Origin: Streptomyces longispororuber
Lineage (GTDB): Bacteria; Actinomycetota; Actinomycetes; Streptomycetales; Streptomycetaceae
Assembly (NCBI RefSeq): GCF_024448165.1
Contig: NZ_JAMOLN010000054.1
Location: 1-46,928 of the forward strand
Length of the DNA stretch: 46,928 bases
Reading direction: 5' to 3'
The number at the start of each line of letters is the position of its first letter. The stretch's first letter is position 1. Below the pieces are notes generated by a model. That model was given only the letters and a program-made list of their open reading frames with translations. It was not told the origin of the DNA and did no database searches. A program made the position numbers and the translations under genes. Shown here in pieces: positions 7,730 through 15,024 of the stretch.

Positions 7730-8821
7730 TCAGTAGACGTTGACCCCGTACGCGCTCAGCGCCTCCCGCACCGGCTGGAACAGCGCGGAGCCCACCCCGT
7801 TCGTGCAGGTGCCGCCGGAGCCCGAGTGGATGCCGAGCGCCGTCGTGCCGGAGAAGTGGGCGCCGCCGCTGTCGCCGCTGCTGGAGCAGACGTTCGTGCG
7901 CGCCATGCCGTAGACGGTGTTGCCGTCGGAGTAGTTCACGGTGACGTTCGTGGCCGTCACCGACCCGGACGTCAGATGGGTCGTCGAGCCGCTCTTGCTG
8001 TCGGCCTGGCCGACGACCGGGTCGGCGGCGGACGTGATGTCCTGGTAGCTGCCGTTCCAGAGGTTGACGTTGCCGGCCGGTGCCGAGCCGTCGGTGTACT
8101 TCACGATGCCGTAGTCGTTCGTCGGGAAGCTGGTGCCGGTGCGCTGTCCGACGACGGCGCCGCCCGAGACGGCCCGCCAGTCCGTGGCCGCGTTCGTGCA
8201 GTGCCCTGCGGTCACGAAGTAGCGGGTCGACCCGGACGACACGTTGAAGGCGGCCGAGCAGCGGTACCCGCCGCCGTAGATCGCGTCGCCGCCCGCGACC
8301 TCCTGGGTGAACTTGCCGCCCACGGACCGCACCTGGACGGCTCCGTCCTGCGCGGCGGCCACCTTCTTCAGCCGGGCGAGCTCGGCCGCCGACACGGTCG
8401 AGTCGACGTCGACGACGACCTGGTTGCGTCTCGGGTCGACGCCCCAGGTCGTGCCCGGTATCTTCGCGCCCTTCTCCAGCGCGCCGATGGAGGACGCCAG
8501 CCGGGCGCCCGAGCGCGCGACGACCTCGGCCCGCGCCCCGGCCGCCCGGACGGTCGCCGCGTCGGCGGTGCTGGTCACCGTGACGACCAGCTCGCCCGTC
8601 TCCTGGTCGAGGTAGCTCCCGGCGTCCCGCGCGCCCAGTTCGCGCTCGACGGCCGCACGGGTGCGCAGCAGATCGGCGTCCGCCCGGACCCCGTCCGCGG
8701 CGAGGGGGGTTCCGGCCACCGGCGCGGGCGTCGGCGCGGCCCCGGCGGTGCCGAGGGGGAGCAGGGCGAGTGCGGCGCCGAGCGCCAGGGACGCGTACCG
8801 CTTGCGGGGCAGAGCGGGCAT
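7730..8821 (-). CDS. Secreted streptogrisin-type serine protease (S1, with alpha-lytic-type propeptide)
   Basis: 363 residues from ATG 8821, with an AGGAGG site eight bases upstream. A signal peptide lies at residues 1-29, a propeptide (alpha-lytic protease type) at about 30-174, and the mature chymotrypsin-fold domain starts at about Val175 (VAGGDAIYGG). The triad is His207 (TAGHC), Asp236 (TNDYGIV) and Ser318 (SSSGDSGGA). Disulfide cysteines are at the expected places (RCS, GHC, NVC, GTC). The mature part closely resembles streptogrisins B and D of S. griseus. It is an extracellular endopeptidase that needs its propeptide to fold. A weak DasR-like box lies upstream, and the neighbouring TetR gene is on the same strand. 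The family call is firm; cleavage specificity is not determined. Confidence 0.93.
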   Translation of the reverse strand: MPALPRKRYASLALGAALALLPLGTAGAAPTPAPVAGTPLAADGVRADADLLRTRAAVERELGARDAGSYLDQETGELVVTVTSTADAATVRAAGARAEVVARSGARLASSIGALEKGAKIPGTTWGVDPRRNQVVVDVDSTVSAAELARLKKVAAAQDGAVQVRSVGGKFTQEVAGGDAIYGGGYRCSAAFNVSSGSTRYFVTAGHCTNAATDWRAVSGGAVVGQRTGTSFPTNDYGIVKYTDGSAPAGNVNLWNGSYQDITSAADPVVGQADSKSGSTTHLTSGSVTATNVTVNYSDGNTVYGMARTNVCSSSGDSGGAHFSGTTALGIHSGSGGTCTNGVGSALFQPVREALSAYGVNVY

Positions 8822-8903
8822 GGGGGTGCCTCCTGATGGTGGGGGGTGGTGGCTGGTGAGCCGTCAGGAGTCAACCGGGGCAGGGGAGTTGGCGCGAGAG
8901 TGC

Positions 8904-8915
8904 AAGTCCAGACCT
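8904..8915 (-). promoter_or_regulatory. Weak dre-like (DasR-type) box upstream of the protease gene
   Basis: AAGTCCAGACCT matches the palindromic consensus TGGTCTAGACCA at 8 of 12 positions and lies about 83 bp upstream of the protease start. DasR controls chitin- and protease-related genes in Streptomyces, so the site makes sense, but the match is incomplete. Confidence 0.2.
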
Positions 8916-8964
8916 TTCGGATCTGTACCCGGCCCTCTTGTGTGGATTTCGTGAAGCGAGGCGG

Positions 8965-9630
8965 TCAGGCGTGGGGCGTCGCCGTCAGGGCGAGGCTCTC
9001 CGGCACGGCCGCGAACGCGACCTCGACCGTCGCGGCGAGACCGGCCGCCGTGGGGTGCGAGCCGCTCTCGGTCCACCGCTCCAGGGCCCGGTGGAAGGCG
9101 GCGACGAGGAGGTCGACGGCGAGCCGGGGGCGCAGGTCGTCCGCCGGGTCGGCCAGGTCGAACCGGCGTCGCGCGATCTCCACGGCGGCGCGGCTGGTGC
9201 GGTCGCAGAACTGCAGGCCGTGCGCGTCCATCGACGGGGTCCGTGCGGCGAGGCGGCGGCTGGCCAGTGCGCGGTCGGCCCAGCCGTCGTCGGGCATCCG
9301 GCGGATCGCCCGCAGCAGCGCGTCGTGCAGGACCTGGACGAGCGGCCGGGCCGGCCCGGCGGCCGCGTGGTCGAGCTCGTCGAGGAAGGCCGCCCACAGG
9401 TCCTGCGTGGGGGCCATCGCGACGTCCTCCTTGCTGCTGAACGTCCGGAAGAAGGTGCGCTTGGAGACCTCGACGCTGTCGCAGAGCTCGTCGAGGGTGA
9501 CGGCGCCGAAGCCCCGCTCCGTGAACAGGTCGAGGGCCGCGTCGATCAGCGCCTGGCGGGTGCGCCGCTTCTTCCGCTCGCGCAGTGAGGGGGCGGGTGC
9601 GGGTGCGGACGGCGGTGCGGTCTCGGCCAT
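8965..9630 (-). CDS. TetR/AcrR family transcriptional regulator
   Basis: 221 residues from ATG 9630. A disordered Pro/Ala-rich N-terminus is followed by a TetR HTH at about residues 20-65 (RTRQALIDAALDLFTERGFGAVTLDELCDSVEVSKRTFFRTFSSKEDV, with YF replaced by TFFRTFSSKE). The C-terminal ligand domain is the type seen in actinobacterial TetR proteins (ARTPSMDAHGLQF, DLLVAAFHRALERW). A longer frame to 9678 would cross the probable operator. It is divergent from the oxidoreductase at 9778 across a 147-bp gap with a perfect 15-bp palindrome, so it probably represses that gene and itself. Confidence 0.88.
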   Translation of the reverse strand: MAETAPPSAPAPAPSLRERKKRRTRQALIDAALDLFTERGFGAVTLDELCDSVEVSKRTFFRTFSSKEDVAMAPTQDLWAAFLDELDHAAAGPARPLVQVLHDALLRAIRRMPDDGWADRALASRRLAARTPSMDAHGLQFCDRTSRAAVEIARRRFDLADPADDLRPRLAVDLLVAAFHRALERWTESGSHPTAAGLAATVEVAFAAVPESLALTATPHA

Positions 9631-9672
9631 GCCGGGAGTGTATCCGGGTGGCCAGTGCCCCTTGAGCGCTAA

Positions 9673-9687
9673 TGCCACTCAGTGGCA
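9673..9687. promoter_or_regulatory. Probable TetR operator (15-bp palindrome)
   Basis: TGCCACTCAGTGGCA is a perfect palindrome around a central C, in the gap between the divergent TetR gene (start 9630) and oxidoreductase gene (start 9778). Size and position suit a TetR dimer. Confidence 0.55.
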
Positions 9688-9777
9688 GAATCTCGGTCGT
9701 GCGGTCGGCGCCTGTCGTGCCGTCGACCGTCGCGCTGCCCGTCGCTGTCTGCCGAAGCCTGCCGAAAGGTGCTGCTC

Positions 9778-10713
9778 ATGCGTGCCCTGCTCGTCGACCC
9801 CGACGCCCCCGGAAAGCTCCGTCTCGGCACCGCCCCGGAGCCCGAGCCCGCCGCCCACCAGGCCCTGGTCCGGGTCACCGCGACCTCCCTCAACTACGGC
9901 GAGGTCCGGTTCGGCCCCGAGTTCGCCGGGCCCGGCGCCGTCCTGGGCTGGGACGCGGCGGGCGTCGTGGAGCGCCCCGCCGCCGACGGATCGGGACCCG
10001 CTGCCGGCACCCCCGTGGTCACGCTCGGTGAGGCGGGCGGCTGGGCCGAGCTCCGCGCCGTGGACACCGACCGGCTCGGCGTCGTGCCCGAGGGCGCCGA
10101 CCAGGGCGCCATCGCCACGGTTCCGGTCGCCGGGGCCAGCGCCGCGCGTGCGCTGGACCGGATCGGCCCGCTGCTCGGCCGCCGTGTCCTGATCACCGGC
10201 GCCACGGGCGGCGTCGGCCGGTACGCGGTCCAGCTCGCCCGGCTCGGCGGCGCCCGCGTCGTGGCGAGCACCGGCGACCCCGGCCGGCACGGCGCGGCCC
10301 TGCGCGACCTCGGGGCGCACGAAGTGGTGGCGGACCCGGTCGAGGTCGAGGGCCTCCTGGACGGTGTCGTCGACGTGGTCGGCGGGCGCCGGCTCGTCGC
10401 CGCGTACGACCGGTTGGCGGGCGGCGGCACGCTCGTCGCCGTCGGGCACTCGGGCGGCGACGGCGAGAGCTTCCCGTACGGCGCGCTCTACGGGGACGCG
10501 GGGCGGCACGACCGGTCGATCGTGACCTTCCACCTTCTGGAGTGCGCCGGGGTCGCCCGTGATCTGGAGCGGCTCGCCGGCATGGTCGCGCGTGGCGAGC
10601 TCGACGCGGGGATCTCCTGGCGTGGCCCGTGGGGGAAGGCGGCCGATGCCGTCGAGCTGCTGCTGAACCGGCGGCTGCACGGCAAGGCGGTCCTGGACAT
10701 CGGCACCGACTAG
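9778..10713 (+). CDS. Medium-chain dehydrogenase/reductase (quinone oxidoreductase-like)
   Basis: 311 residues. ATG 9778 follows GAAAGGT; the longer frame to 9682 starts inside the operator and is unlikely. The N-terminal GroES-like domain contains ATSLNYGEVRFG and GWDAAGVVE. The Rossmann domain has LITGATGGVGRYAVQLARLGGARVVAS in the expected place (about residues 140-165). Structural and catalytic zinc ligands of true alcohol dehydrogenases are missing, so this is a zinc-independent NAD(P)H reductase. It is divergent from and probably controlled by the TetR gene at 8965. The substrate is unknown. Confidence 0.85.
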   Translation: MRALLVDPDAPGKLRLGTAPEPEPAAHQALVRVTATSLNYGEVRFGPEFAGPGAVLGWDAAGVVERPAADGSGPAAGTPVVTLGEAGGWAELRAVDTDRLGVVPEGADQGAIATVPVAGASAARALDRIGPLLGRRVLITGATGGVGRYAVQLARLGGARVVASTGDPGRHGAALRDLGAHEVVADPVEVEGLLDGVVDVVGGRRLVAAYDRLAGGGTLVAVGHSGGDGESFPYGALYGDAGRHDRSIVTFHLLECAGVARDLERLAGMVARGELDAGISWRGPWGKAADAVELLLNRRLHGKAVLDIGTD

Positions 10714-10824
10714 CGCGCCCCGGCGCGTCCCGGCGTACTCCGGCACGCCCTGTCACCCATTAGAGCGATGCTCAATGAGGCATATCCGCAGGTGGCCCTG
10801 TATTGCTTTCGATCTCCGAAGGAT

Positions 10825-10849
10825 AGGTTTAGAGTGGCGTTCTAAACCT
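10825..10849. promoter_or_regulatory. Operator-like inverted repeat upstream of the urease/agmatine deiminase operon
   Basis: AGGTTTAGA (10825-10833) and TCTAAACCT (10841-10849) form perfect 9-bp arms around 7 bp. The site ends one base before the AGGAGG ribosome site of the UreAB gene, so a bound protein would block initiation or early elongation. The TetR gene at the end of this same operon (14314-14910) is the obvious candidate ligand. AT content is well above the surroundings. Confidence 0.6.
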
Positions 10850-10865
10850 GAGGAGGTGTGACGGC

Positions 10866-11561
10866 GTGCGACTGACCCCCACCGAGCGCGACCGCCTGCT
10901 GCTGTTCGGCGCGGCCGAGCTCGCCCGGGCCCGCAAGGCCCGCGGCCTGCGGCTCAACGTGCCGGAGGCGACCGCGCTGATCGCGGACACCGTCTGCGAG
11001 GCGGCCCGCGACGGGCGGCGGCTCGCCGAGGCCGTCGAGGCGGCCCGGTCCGTGCTCGGGCCCGACGACGTGCTGCCGGGCGTCGCCGACGTCGTCACCG
11101 AGGTGCACGTCGAGGCGGTCTTCGACGACGGCTCGCGGCTCGCGGTCGTCAGCGACCCGATCGGCGCGACCGAGGGGGACCGGGCGCCGGGCGCACTGCT
11201 GCCGGGACCGGAACACACGGACCCCGCACCGGAGTTGACGCTGACCGTCACCAACACCGCGACCGTCCCCGTCTCCGTCACCTCGCACTTCCACTTCTTC
11301 GAGGCCAACCCGCGGCTCGACTTCGCCCGGGACGAGGCGTACGGCATGCGGCTCGCGGTGCCCGCCGGGTCCTCGGTGCGGTTCGGGCCGGGGGAGAGCG
11401 CCGAGGTCGGGCTCCTGCCGATCGGCGGCGCACGGATCGCCATCGGGTTCGCCGGGCTCGTCGACGGACCCCTCGACGCCCCGGGCGCCCGCGAGGAGGC
11501 CCTGCGCCGCGCCGCCGCCTGCGGCTACCTCGGAGTCGACCAGAAGGAGGACGGGCGATGA
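10866..11561 (+). CDS. ureAB: Urease gamma-beta fusion subunit (UreAB)
   Basis: 231 residues from GTG 10866, behind AGGAGGTG. Residues 1-100 are the gamma subunit fold (LTPTERDRLLLFGAAELARARKARG and ETALIAD-like helices, ending DVVTEVHVEAVFDDG). Residues about 125-231 are the beta subunit barrel (LTLTVTNTATVPVSVTSHFHFFEANPRLDF, then AYGMRLAVPAGSSVRFGPGE). In most bacteria these are separate proteins; the fusion is known in one of the two Streptomyces urease loci and in Helicobacter-like ureases. A Gly/Ala-rich link with ATEGDRAPGALLPGPEH joins the halves. Its TGA overlaps the ATG of ureC (ATGA at 11558), so the two are translationally coupled. The subunits pack around UreC in the (abc)3 trimer. 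Confidence 0.93.
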   Translation: MRLTPTERDRLLLFGAAELARARKARGLRLNVPEATALIADTVCEAARDGRRLAEAVEAARSVLGPDDVLPGVADVVTEVHVEAVFDDGSRLAVVSDPIGATEGDRAPGALLPGPEHTDPAPELTLTVTNTATVPVSVTSHFHFFEANPRLDFARDEAYGMRLAVPAGSSVRFGPGESAEVGLLPIGGARIAIGFAGLVDGPLDAPGAREEALRRAAACGYLGVDQKEDGR

Positions 11562-13270
11562 GCCGCCCCGGAGGCCACCCCGCCGAAGCCCGCCGGCTGA
11601 CCCCGCACGAGTACGCGGCCACCCACGGCCCGCGCGCCGGCGACCGGGTCCGCCTCGGCGACTCCGGCCTCACGATCGAGGTCGAGTCGGACTCCCAGGC
11701 GTACGGGGACGAGTTCCTCGCCGGGTTCGGCAAGACGGCCCGTGACGGACTGCACCTGAAGGCCGCCGCCGTCCGGGACACCTGCGACGTCGTCATCAGC
11801 AACGTCGTCGTGATCGACGCCGCGCTCGGCATCCGCAAGGTCTCCATCGGCATCCGCGAGGGCCGCATCCACGCGATCGGGCGGGCCGGGAACCCGGACA
11901 CCCTCGACGGAGTGGATGTCGTCGTCGGCACGGGCACCTCCATCGTCTCCGGCGAGGGGCTGATCGCCACCGCCGGAGCCGTCGACACCCACGTCCACCT
12001 CCTCTCCCCGCGCATCATGGAGGCCTCGCTCGCCTCCGGCGTGACGACGATCATCGGGCAGGAGTTCGGCCCGGTGTGGGGCGTCGGGGTCAACTCGCCG
12101 TGGGCGCTGAAGCACGCCTTCTCCGCGTTCGACGCCTGGCCCGTGAACATCGGCTTCCTCGGCCGGGGCTCGTCCTCGCACGGAGCACCGCTCGTCGAGG
12201 CCCTCGCGGAGGGCGGCGCGTGCGGGTTCAAGGTGCACGAGGACATGGGTGCGCACACCCGCGCCCTGGACACGGCGCTGCGCGTCGCGGAGGAGCACGA
12301 CGTCCAAGTCGCCCTGCACAGCGACGGATTGAACGAGTGCCTGTCGGTCGAGGACACCCTCAAGGTGCTGGAGGGTCGCACGATCCACGCCTTCCACATC
12401 GAGGGCTGCGGCGGCGGACACGTACCGAACGTCCTCAAGATGGCGGGTGTCCCGAACGTCATCGGGTCCTCCACCAACCCCACCCTGCCCTTCGGCCGGG
12501 ACGCCGTCGCCGAGCACTACGGCATGATCGTCTCCGTCCACGACCTCAAGCCCGACCTGCCCGGCGACGCCGCCATGGCCCGCGACCGGATCCGGGCGGG
12601 GACGATGGGCGCCGAGGACGTGCTGCACGACCTGGGCGCGATCGGCATCACCTCGTCCGACGCCCAGGGCATGGGCCGCGCGGGCGAGACCGTGCGCCGC
12701 ACGTTCGCGATGGCCGGGAAGATGAAGGCCGAACTCGGCGACCCGGGCGTCGGCCACGACAACGAGCGCGTCCTGCGCTACATGGCCAAGCTGACCATCA
12801 ACCCCGCCATCGCCCACGGCCTCGCGCACGAGATCGGCTCCCTGGAAGTCGGCAAGATGGCCGACATCGTGCTGTGGCGCCCCGAGTTCTTCGGCGCCAA
12901 GCCGCAGCTCGTGCTGAAGTCCGGCTTCCCCGCCTACGGCGTGGTCGGCGACCCGAACGCCGCCACCGACACCTGCGAACCCCTCGTCCTGGGACCGCAG
13001 TTCGGTGCCCACGGCGCGACCCCCGCCGAACTGTCCGTCGCCTTCGTCGCCCAGGCCGCCGTCGACCAGGGCCACGACGGGATGCCGACCCGCAGGCGCC
13101 GCGTCGCCGTGCGCGGCACCCGCGGCATCGGACCGGCCGACCTGCGCCTCAACTCCCGCACGGGAGCGGTCGACGTCGACCAGCGCACCGGACTCGTCAC
13201 CCTCGACGGCGAACCGATCCGCTCCGAGCCGGCCGACTCCGTCTCCCTCAACCGCCTGTACTTCCTGTGA
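11558..13270 (+). CDS. ureC: Urease alpha subunit, divergent paralogue
   Basis: 570 residues, the full length of a catalytic urease subunit (amidohydrolase TIM barrel plus beta domain). Alignment by eye to the Klebsiella enzyme keeps the nickel and catalytic residues: His145 and His147 (DTHVH), carbamylated Lys225 (GFKVHEDMG), His254 (ALHSDGLNE), His280 (AFHIEG), flap His328, Asp368 (TSSDAQGMGR). The mobile flap differs. Where most ureases have M-V-C-H-H-L, this protein reads V-S-V-H-D-L, so the flap cysteine (Cys319 in Klebsiella numbering) is Val327 and the second His is Asp329. No ureD, E, F or G gene is nearby, so nickel insertion would need accessory proteins from another locus. Agmatine deiminase follows 10 bp later. 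It may be a true urease or act on a urea derivative. Confidence 0.93.
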   Translation: MSRPGGHPAEARRLTPHEYAATHGPRAGDRVRLGDSGLTIEVESDSQAYGDEFLAGFGKTARDGLHLKAAAVRDTCDVVISNVVVIDAALGIRKVSIGIREGRIHAIGRAGNPDTLDGVDVVVGTGTSIVSGEGLIATAGAVDTHVHLLSPRIMEASLASGVTTIIGQEFGPVWGVGVNSPWALKHAFSAFDAWPVNIGFLGRGSSSHGAPLVEALAEGGACGFKVHEDMGAHTRALDTALRVAEEHDVQVALHSDGLNECLSVEDTLKVLEGRTIHAFHIEGCGGGHVPNVLKMAGVPNVIGSSTNPTLPFGRDAVAEHYGMIVSVHDLKPDLPGDAAMARDRIRAGTMGAEDVLHDLGAIGITSSDAQGMGRAGETVRRTFAMAGKMKAELGDPGVGHDNERVLRYMAKLTINPAIAHGLAHEIGSLEVGKMADIVLWRPEFFGAKPQLVLKSGFPAYGVVGDPNAATDTCEPLVLGPQFGAHGATPAELSVAFVAQAAVDQGHDGMPTRRRRVAVRGTRGIGPADLRLNSRTGAVDVDQRTGLVTLDGEPIRSEPADSVSLNRLYFL

Positions 13271-13280
13271 GGTCTCCCCG

Positions 13281-14312
13281 ATGACGTACTTCATGCCGCC
13301 CGAGTGGGCACCGCACGAGCGCACCTGGATGGCGTGGCCGGGCCCCAACCCGACCTTCACCGACGGCCAGGAGCTGGCCGGCGCGCGCGCCGCCTGGGCG
13401 TCGGTCGCGAACGCCGTGCGGGGCTTCGAGCCGGTGACGATGGTCGTCGGCACCGGACAGCTCGACTCGGCCCGCGAACTGCTCGACCCCGCCGTCGAGC
13501 TGGTCGAGCGTGACCTGGACGACGCGTGGATGCGCGACATCGGTCCGACCTTCGTGAAGGAGGCCGGCACCGGGCAACTGGCCGCCGTCGACTGGACGTT
13601 CAACGGCTGGGGCGCCCAGGACTGGGCGCGCTGGGAGCACGACTCCAAGATCGCCCGGCACGTCGCCGACCTCACCGGTGTGCCCGTGCACGCCTCGCCC
13701 CTGGTGAACGAGGGCGGCGGCATCCACGTCGACGGCGAGGGCACCGTCCTGCTGACCGAGACGGTCCAGCTCGACCCGGACCGCAACCAGGGCTGGTCCA
13801 AGGAGCACGTCGAGGCCGAGGTCCACGCCCGGATCGGCACGTCCAAGGCGATCTGGCTGCCGCGCGGACTCACCGGCGACTACGGCGAGTTCGGCACGCG
13901 CGGGCACGTCGACATCGTCGCCGCGTTCGCCGCGCCCGGCGTCGTCCTCGTCCACTCCCAGGAGGACCCCGCCCACCCCGACTTCGAGGTCAGCCGGGAG
14001 ATCATCGGCGTGCTGTCCGGGCAGACCGACGCCCAGGGCCGCCCCCTGGAGATCGTCGAGGTGCCGGCCCCCACCGTCCTCACGGACCCCGACGACGGCT
14101 CCTGGGTCGACTACTCGTACATCAACCACTACCTCTGCAACGACGGCGTCGTCCTGTGCGGCTTCGACGACCCGAACGACGAGCGGGCCGCGGCGGTCTT
14201 CCGCCGGCTCTTCCCGTCCCGCACCGTCACCCTCGTCGACGCCCGCACGGTCTTCGCGGCCGGCGGCGGCATCCACTGCATCACCCAGCAGCAGCCCGTG
14301 GCCGGGGCGTGA
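13281..14312 (+). CDS. aguA: Agmatine deiminase / peptidyl-arginine deiminase family protein
   Basis: 343 residues; ATG 13281 lies 10 bp after the ureC stop with GAGGT upstream. Family motifs are MPPEWAPHERTWMAWPG at the start, DDAWMRDIGPTF, LVNEGGGIHVDGEGT, RGHVDIVAAF (catalytic His) and GGGIHCITQQQP with the nucleophilic Cys333. Members of this guanidine-modifying superfamily hydrolyse agmatine to N-carbamoylputrescine and ammonia. The 343-residue length and the WxG..D pattern fit agmatine deiminase; the gene symbol is by homology. Coupling to a urease pair without a carbamoylputrescine amidohydrolase (aguB) is notable. Its stop is separated by a single base from the start of the TetR gene. 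Confidence 0.88.
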   Translation: MTYFMPPEWAPHERTWMAWPGPNPTFTDGQELAGARAAWASVANAVRGFEPVTMVVGTGQLDSARELLDPAVELVERDLDDAWMRDIGPTFVKEAGTGQLAAVDWTFNGWGAQDWARWEHDSKIARHVADLTGVPVHASPLVNEGGGIHVDGEGTVLLTETVQLDPDRNQGWSKEHVEAEVHARIGTSKAIWLPRGLTGDYGEFGTRGHVDIVAAFAAPGVVLVHSQEDPAHPDFEVSREIIGVLSGQTDAQGRPLEIVEVPAPTVLTDPDDGSWVDYSYINHYLCNDGVVLCGFDDPNDERAAAVFRRLFPSRTVTLVDARTVFAAGGGIHCITQQQPVAGA

Positions 14313-14313
14313 G

Positions 14314-14910
14314 ATGAGCCGCCGTCCCGCCCCGCCCCTGGACACCGTCCTCGCCCGGGCCATGGAGATGATCGCCGACAGCGGACTCGACGGGCTCACC
14401 ATGGCCGCGCTCGGCCGCGAGGTCGGCATGAGCAGCGGGCACCTCGCGTACCACTTCGGCTCCAAGGACGAGCTGCTGCTGCGCACGCTGGAGTGGAGCG
14501 AGGGGCGACTCGGCGACGAGCGGCGGCAGTTGCTCGCGGGCACGGGCACCGCACGCGAGCGCCTCGACGCGTACGTCGACCTGTACGTGCCCGACGGCCA
14601 CCGCGACCCGCACTGGACGCTCTGGCTGGAAGTGTGGAACCGCTCGCGGGGCGCCGACGACCGGGCCCGCGAGCGGCAGGCCGCCATCGAGCGCGCCTGG
14701 CACCGCGACCTCGTGGCGCTGCTCGCCGAGGGCACCTCCCGCGGCGAGTTCGGGGCCGTCGACCCGGACCGGTTCGCGGCACGGCTGCGGGCGCTGCTCG
14801 ACGGGTTCTCGATCCATGTGGCGATCGGGCTCCGGGGGACCGACCGGGATCAAGTCCTGGCCCACGTCAGGGAGTTCGTCGAGGAGGGGCTTGTGGTACA
14901 GGACGCCTGA
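14314..14910 (+). CDS. TetR family regulator of the urease/agmatine deiminase operon
   Basis: 198 residues, ATG 14314 one base after the agmatine deiminase stop. The HTH is at about residues 9-55 (ARAMEMIADSGLDGLTMAALGREVGMSSGHLAYHFGSKDELL, a TetR of the BetI-like group with L-AYHF-SK). The C-terminal domain has WLEVWNRSRGADDRARERQ, similar to TetR_C_6-type ligand domains. As the last gene of the operon it is likely an autorepressor. The AGGTTTAGA/TCTAAACCT site upstream of ureAB is its best candidate operator, and agmatine, a polyamine or a urea derivative the likely type of signal. The last points are inference. Confidence 0.85.
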   Translation: MSRRPAPPLDTVLARAMEMIADSGLDGLTMAALGREVGMSSGHLAYHFGSKDELLLRTLEWSEGRLGDERRQLLAGTGTARERLDAYVDLYVPDGHRDPHWTLWLEVWNRSRGADDRARERQAAIERAWHRDLVALLAEGTSRGEFGAVDPDRFAARLRALLDGFSIHVAIGLRGTDRDQVLAHVREFVEEGLVVQDA

Positions 14911-15024
14911 CGGGGCGTCCAGGTTGTACGTCATCCGAGGGATTGCCCGTTTCTCCCCGGTGCGGTTGTATCGCCGTGAGCCCTCGGCGCAGGGCCGGGG
15001 GACGTGCGTCTTACGGGGGATGCG

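Noticed and set aside
9672..10031. Forward frame starting at the TetR operator palindrome
   Set aside because: Overlaps the real oxidoreductase gene in another frame and encodes Arg/Pro-rich shadow sequence.
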